Part shown: positions 62,477 to 64,000 of the stretch, piece by piece
Layout: each line of letters starts with the position of its first letter
Position numbering within the stretch: position 1 is the first letter of the stretch
Origin: Nigrospora sphaerica
Lineage: Eukaryota; Ascomycota; Sordariomycetes; Amphisphaeriales; Apiosporaceae
Assembly: GCA_018287875.1 (NCBI GenBank)
Contig: JAGVVL010000027.1
Location: 1,240,001-1,304,000, forward strand
Direction of reading: 5' to 3'
Length of the DNA: 64,000 nt
The notes under the pieces: generated by a model
Seen by the model: the letters and a program-made list of their open reading frames with translations, nothing else
Databases searched by the model: none
Told to the model about the DNA's origin: nothing
Translations under genes and position numbers: made by a program

Positions 62477-64000
62477 CTAGCCACCACCTAGCCTCTTTGG
62501 ACCTCTAGTTACTGGCCGCTCTTCCAATCCTATACTTCCAAAGGAAGCCCTCTTGCTACTTGAAGTTGACCAATAATGGCGCGGCTCGATTTCTTCGACG
62601 TTATCTTTGGAGTGATAGCCGCGGTAGATGTCGTCGTCGTCGTCATCGTCATCCTGCCATCGGGGCGACAACAGCCTCATCCCGGGCGCCGGCATAACCG
62701 GGGCGGATCCGTGCACGTCGTCGCCGAATATGTCGTAACCGTCCTTCTGTAGGGGCGGCAGCGGCGTTGGCGGCCTTGAACGAGCCGCCGGTGGAGGTGT
62801 GACGAAGCTGACGTCATTATCACCGCTGAAGTAATAGCCGCCGTAGTCGTCATATTCCGGCTGCAGGGGCGAGGGCGGCGGCGGCGGCGTTGGCGGCCTC
62901 GACCGAGGCGCTGGCAAGCCCCGGGTGAAAGTGCTATTGTTTTCTTTGTCGTTGTTGACGTTGTAGCCGCTCTGCCGTCGGAAGGGCGGCGGCGTCAGTC
63001 CCCTCGGCCAAGGAGTCATGGGCGTCGGCGCTCTCGACCGTGGCGCCGGTACGTCCTGAGCGGAGCTGTGGTCATCGTCGTCGTCATCGCTGAAGTCGTA
63101 GCCGCCGTAGGCATCGTAGGCTCCCTGCCGTCGGGGCGGCGGAGGCGTCGGAAGCCTTGGCCCAGGCGCCGGTGGATGCCGGTCCGAGCTGCTGTTGGAT
63201 ACGAGCTCTTTTTCCTTGGAGATCTTGGAGCTCTTGGAGCCCTTGGAGTTCTCAAAGCTTTTGACGCTTTTGGAGCTCAGGTAGCCCGAATTTCGTACTG
63301 CTGTCGTCAAATGCCCGCTGGCCAGCTTGGCTAGGGCGCTGACTGATGGCGCCGACACGACAAAGTGCGCCGACAAGACCTCAAGAGCCGTCCAGAGAAA
63401 AGCCGGGTAGAGTCGGTCTGTCCAGAGGAGCTTATCGTTAGCATCTGGGCCTGCATATGTTGCTCATGGGCAGATATAGCTTTATTTTACCGGGGCCGTC
63501 TTGGTCGTAGCGGTCCCCAAAGTGGAGAAGAAAAACAGAAAAGGGAAATGTGAGGACCTACGTGTGGAATCCGCGTACCCATCGACGTTAGTTAGGTACT
63601 TGATCCGGATGACCGCTATGATAATGGTTCTAGAAGGAAAGAAACTAGTTAGAAGCGCGCGCAGATAAATAAGTTGTGGTCGGATCGTAACGCGAGATAC
63701 ACTCACATGACTCCAAGTCCCAGGAGTACGATGACACCTATTTTTTTCTTAAGGCCCATTTGCAATTTTGCCAGAATAGGCATCGGCAGGAAAAAGATGG
63801 CAATTTCGGACAAGACATTGAAGGAGGCGCCGCTTATGGCGACGACGGAGAGTTTGATGCATTTAGCGTTGGCGTCGTGCTGTAACGTCCACCCAGCTGA
63901 GATGGGGATGCACTGGAGCACGTCGAGCATGATGAAGGCAGTCGCCCCGACAACCATGATGCCCATTACGATGCTGCAGGCGAGCTTGAATTTCCGGTCC
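62477..64000 (-). CDS. Fungal-rhodopsin-domain integral membrane protein, partial (C-terminal part)
   Basis: The N-terminus lies beyond 64000. The visible first part (64000 to about 63710) carries transmembrane helices and the family pattern DVLQCIPISAGW, CIKLSVVAISGASFNVLSEI and IFFLPMPILAKLQMGLKKKIG. GT-AG introns follow (GTGAGT donor near 63706; one more ending near 63418). A short exon carries IIIAVIRIKYLTNVDGYA. The last exon starts RLYPAFLWTALEVLSAHFVV and encodes a long low-complexity cytoplasmic tail. The tail repeats PAPRSRPPTPPPP / YDxYGGYxFSxDDD modules four or five times and ends at 62477. This is the PTH11-like/plant-pathogen 'rhodopsin domain' family, plasma-membrane proteins of mostly unknown function. 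Exon edges are approximate. Confidence 0.8.

Noticed and set aside
1..64000. Starship giant element carrying the accessory genes
   Set aside because: No DUF3435 tyrosine-recombinase captain or boundary repeats were seen in this window; one could lie outside.
1..64000. Strong RIP (C-to-T) mutation of repeats
   Set aside because: The MULE, Pogo-A and S3 copies are nearly identical and not AT-enriched; only isolated stops such as the TAG in Pogo-B would fit.

Overview
This window is nuclear DNA of a filamentous ascomycete (Pezizomycotina). Sordariomycetes is the best guess, but only from gene families. The evidence is short introns with GTANGT-like donors, CTAAC-like branch points and YAG acceptors, together with fungal families: HET domain, NB-ARC/TPR NOD-like receptors, a HeLo-like domain, indole prenyltransferase, Zn2Cys6 regulators and a fungal-rhodopsin-domain membrane protein. 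About half of the window is transposon sequence, much of it nested. It is an accessory, rearranged region.

Layout. 0.3-3.0 kb: a JmjC protein whose reading continues, after one frame change, into a SET-like domain. 3.0-16.0 kb: two 3.0-kb Mutator-like elements (MULEs) that differ by one base in length, in inverted orientation. Between them lie an indole prenyltransferase and a divergent indoleamine-2,3-dioxygenase-like gene. The 9-bp target duplications are swapped between the two MULEs, which shows that the 6.9 kb between them has been inverted. 17.2-18.1 kb: an eroded fungal gene. 20.6-24.2 kb: a HET-NB-ARC-TPR receptor with several frame breaks. 25.5 kb: a Zn2Cys6 remnant. 26.6-35.2 kb: LTR-retrotransposon wreckage (a Ty3-type fragment abutting a Ty1/copia element, with a pogo-like element in the copia gag). 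35.5-38.0 kb: an intact multi-exon membrane protein. 38.8-48.3 kb: a Tad-like LINE and an old pogo element (Pogo-B) holding two solo LTRs and a younger pogo copy. 48.6-49.3 kb: minisatellite. 49.7-51.0 kb: a conserved-looking unknown gene. 51.4-55.1 kb: a head-to-head gene pair, a HeLo-like effector and an NB-ARC-TPR receptor, carrying matching amyloid motifs at the effector C-terminus and the receptor N-terminus. 55.4-57.4 kb: a third pogo element with a solo LTR in its transposase gene. 58.8-60.6 kb: an intact three-exon Zn2Cys6 regulator. 60.9-62.4 kb: a second Pogo-B copy holding a truncated LINE and a 395-bp TRIM, followed by another solo LTR. 62.5-64 kb: the C-terminal part of a rhodopsin-domain membrane protein running off the window.

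Functional reading. The most coherent system is the 51.4-55.1 kb pair. It has the organisation of a NOD-like-receptor/cell-death-effector amyloid signalosome of the NWD2/HET-S type. Together with the HET-NLR at 20.6-24.2 kb, it makes this a self/non-self or immune-type neighbourhood. The prenyltransferase/IDO pair suggests a small tryptophan- or kynurenine-derived metabolite locus caught between MULEs. Many frame breaks lie in short G or C runs, so some may be assembly errors rather than true mutations.
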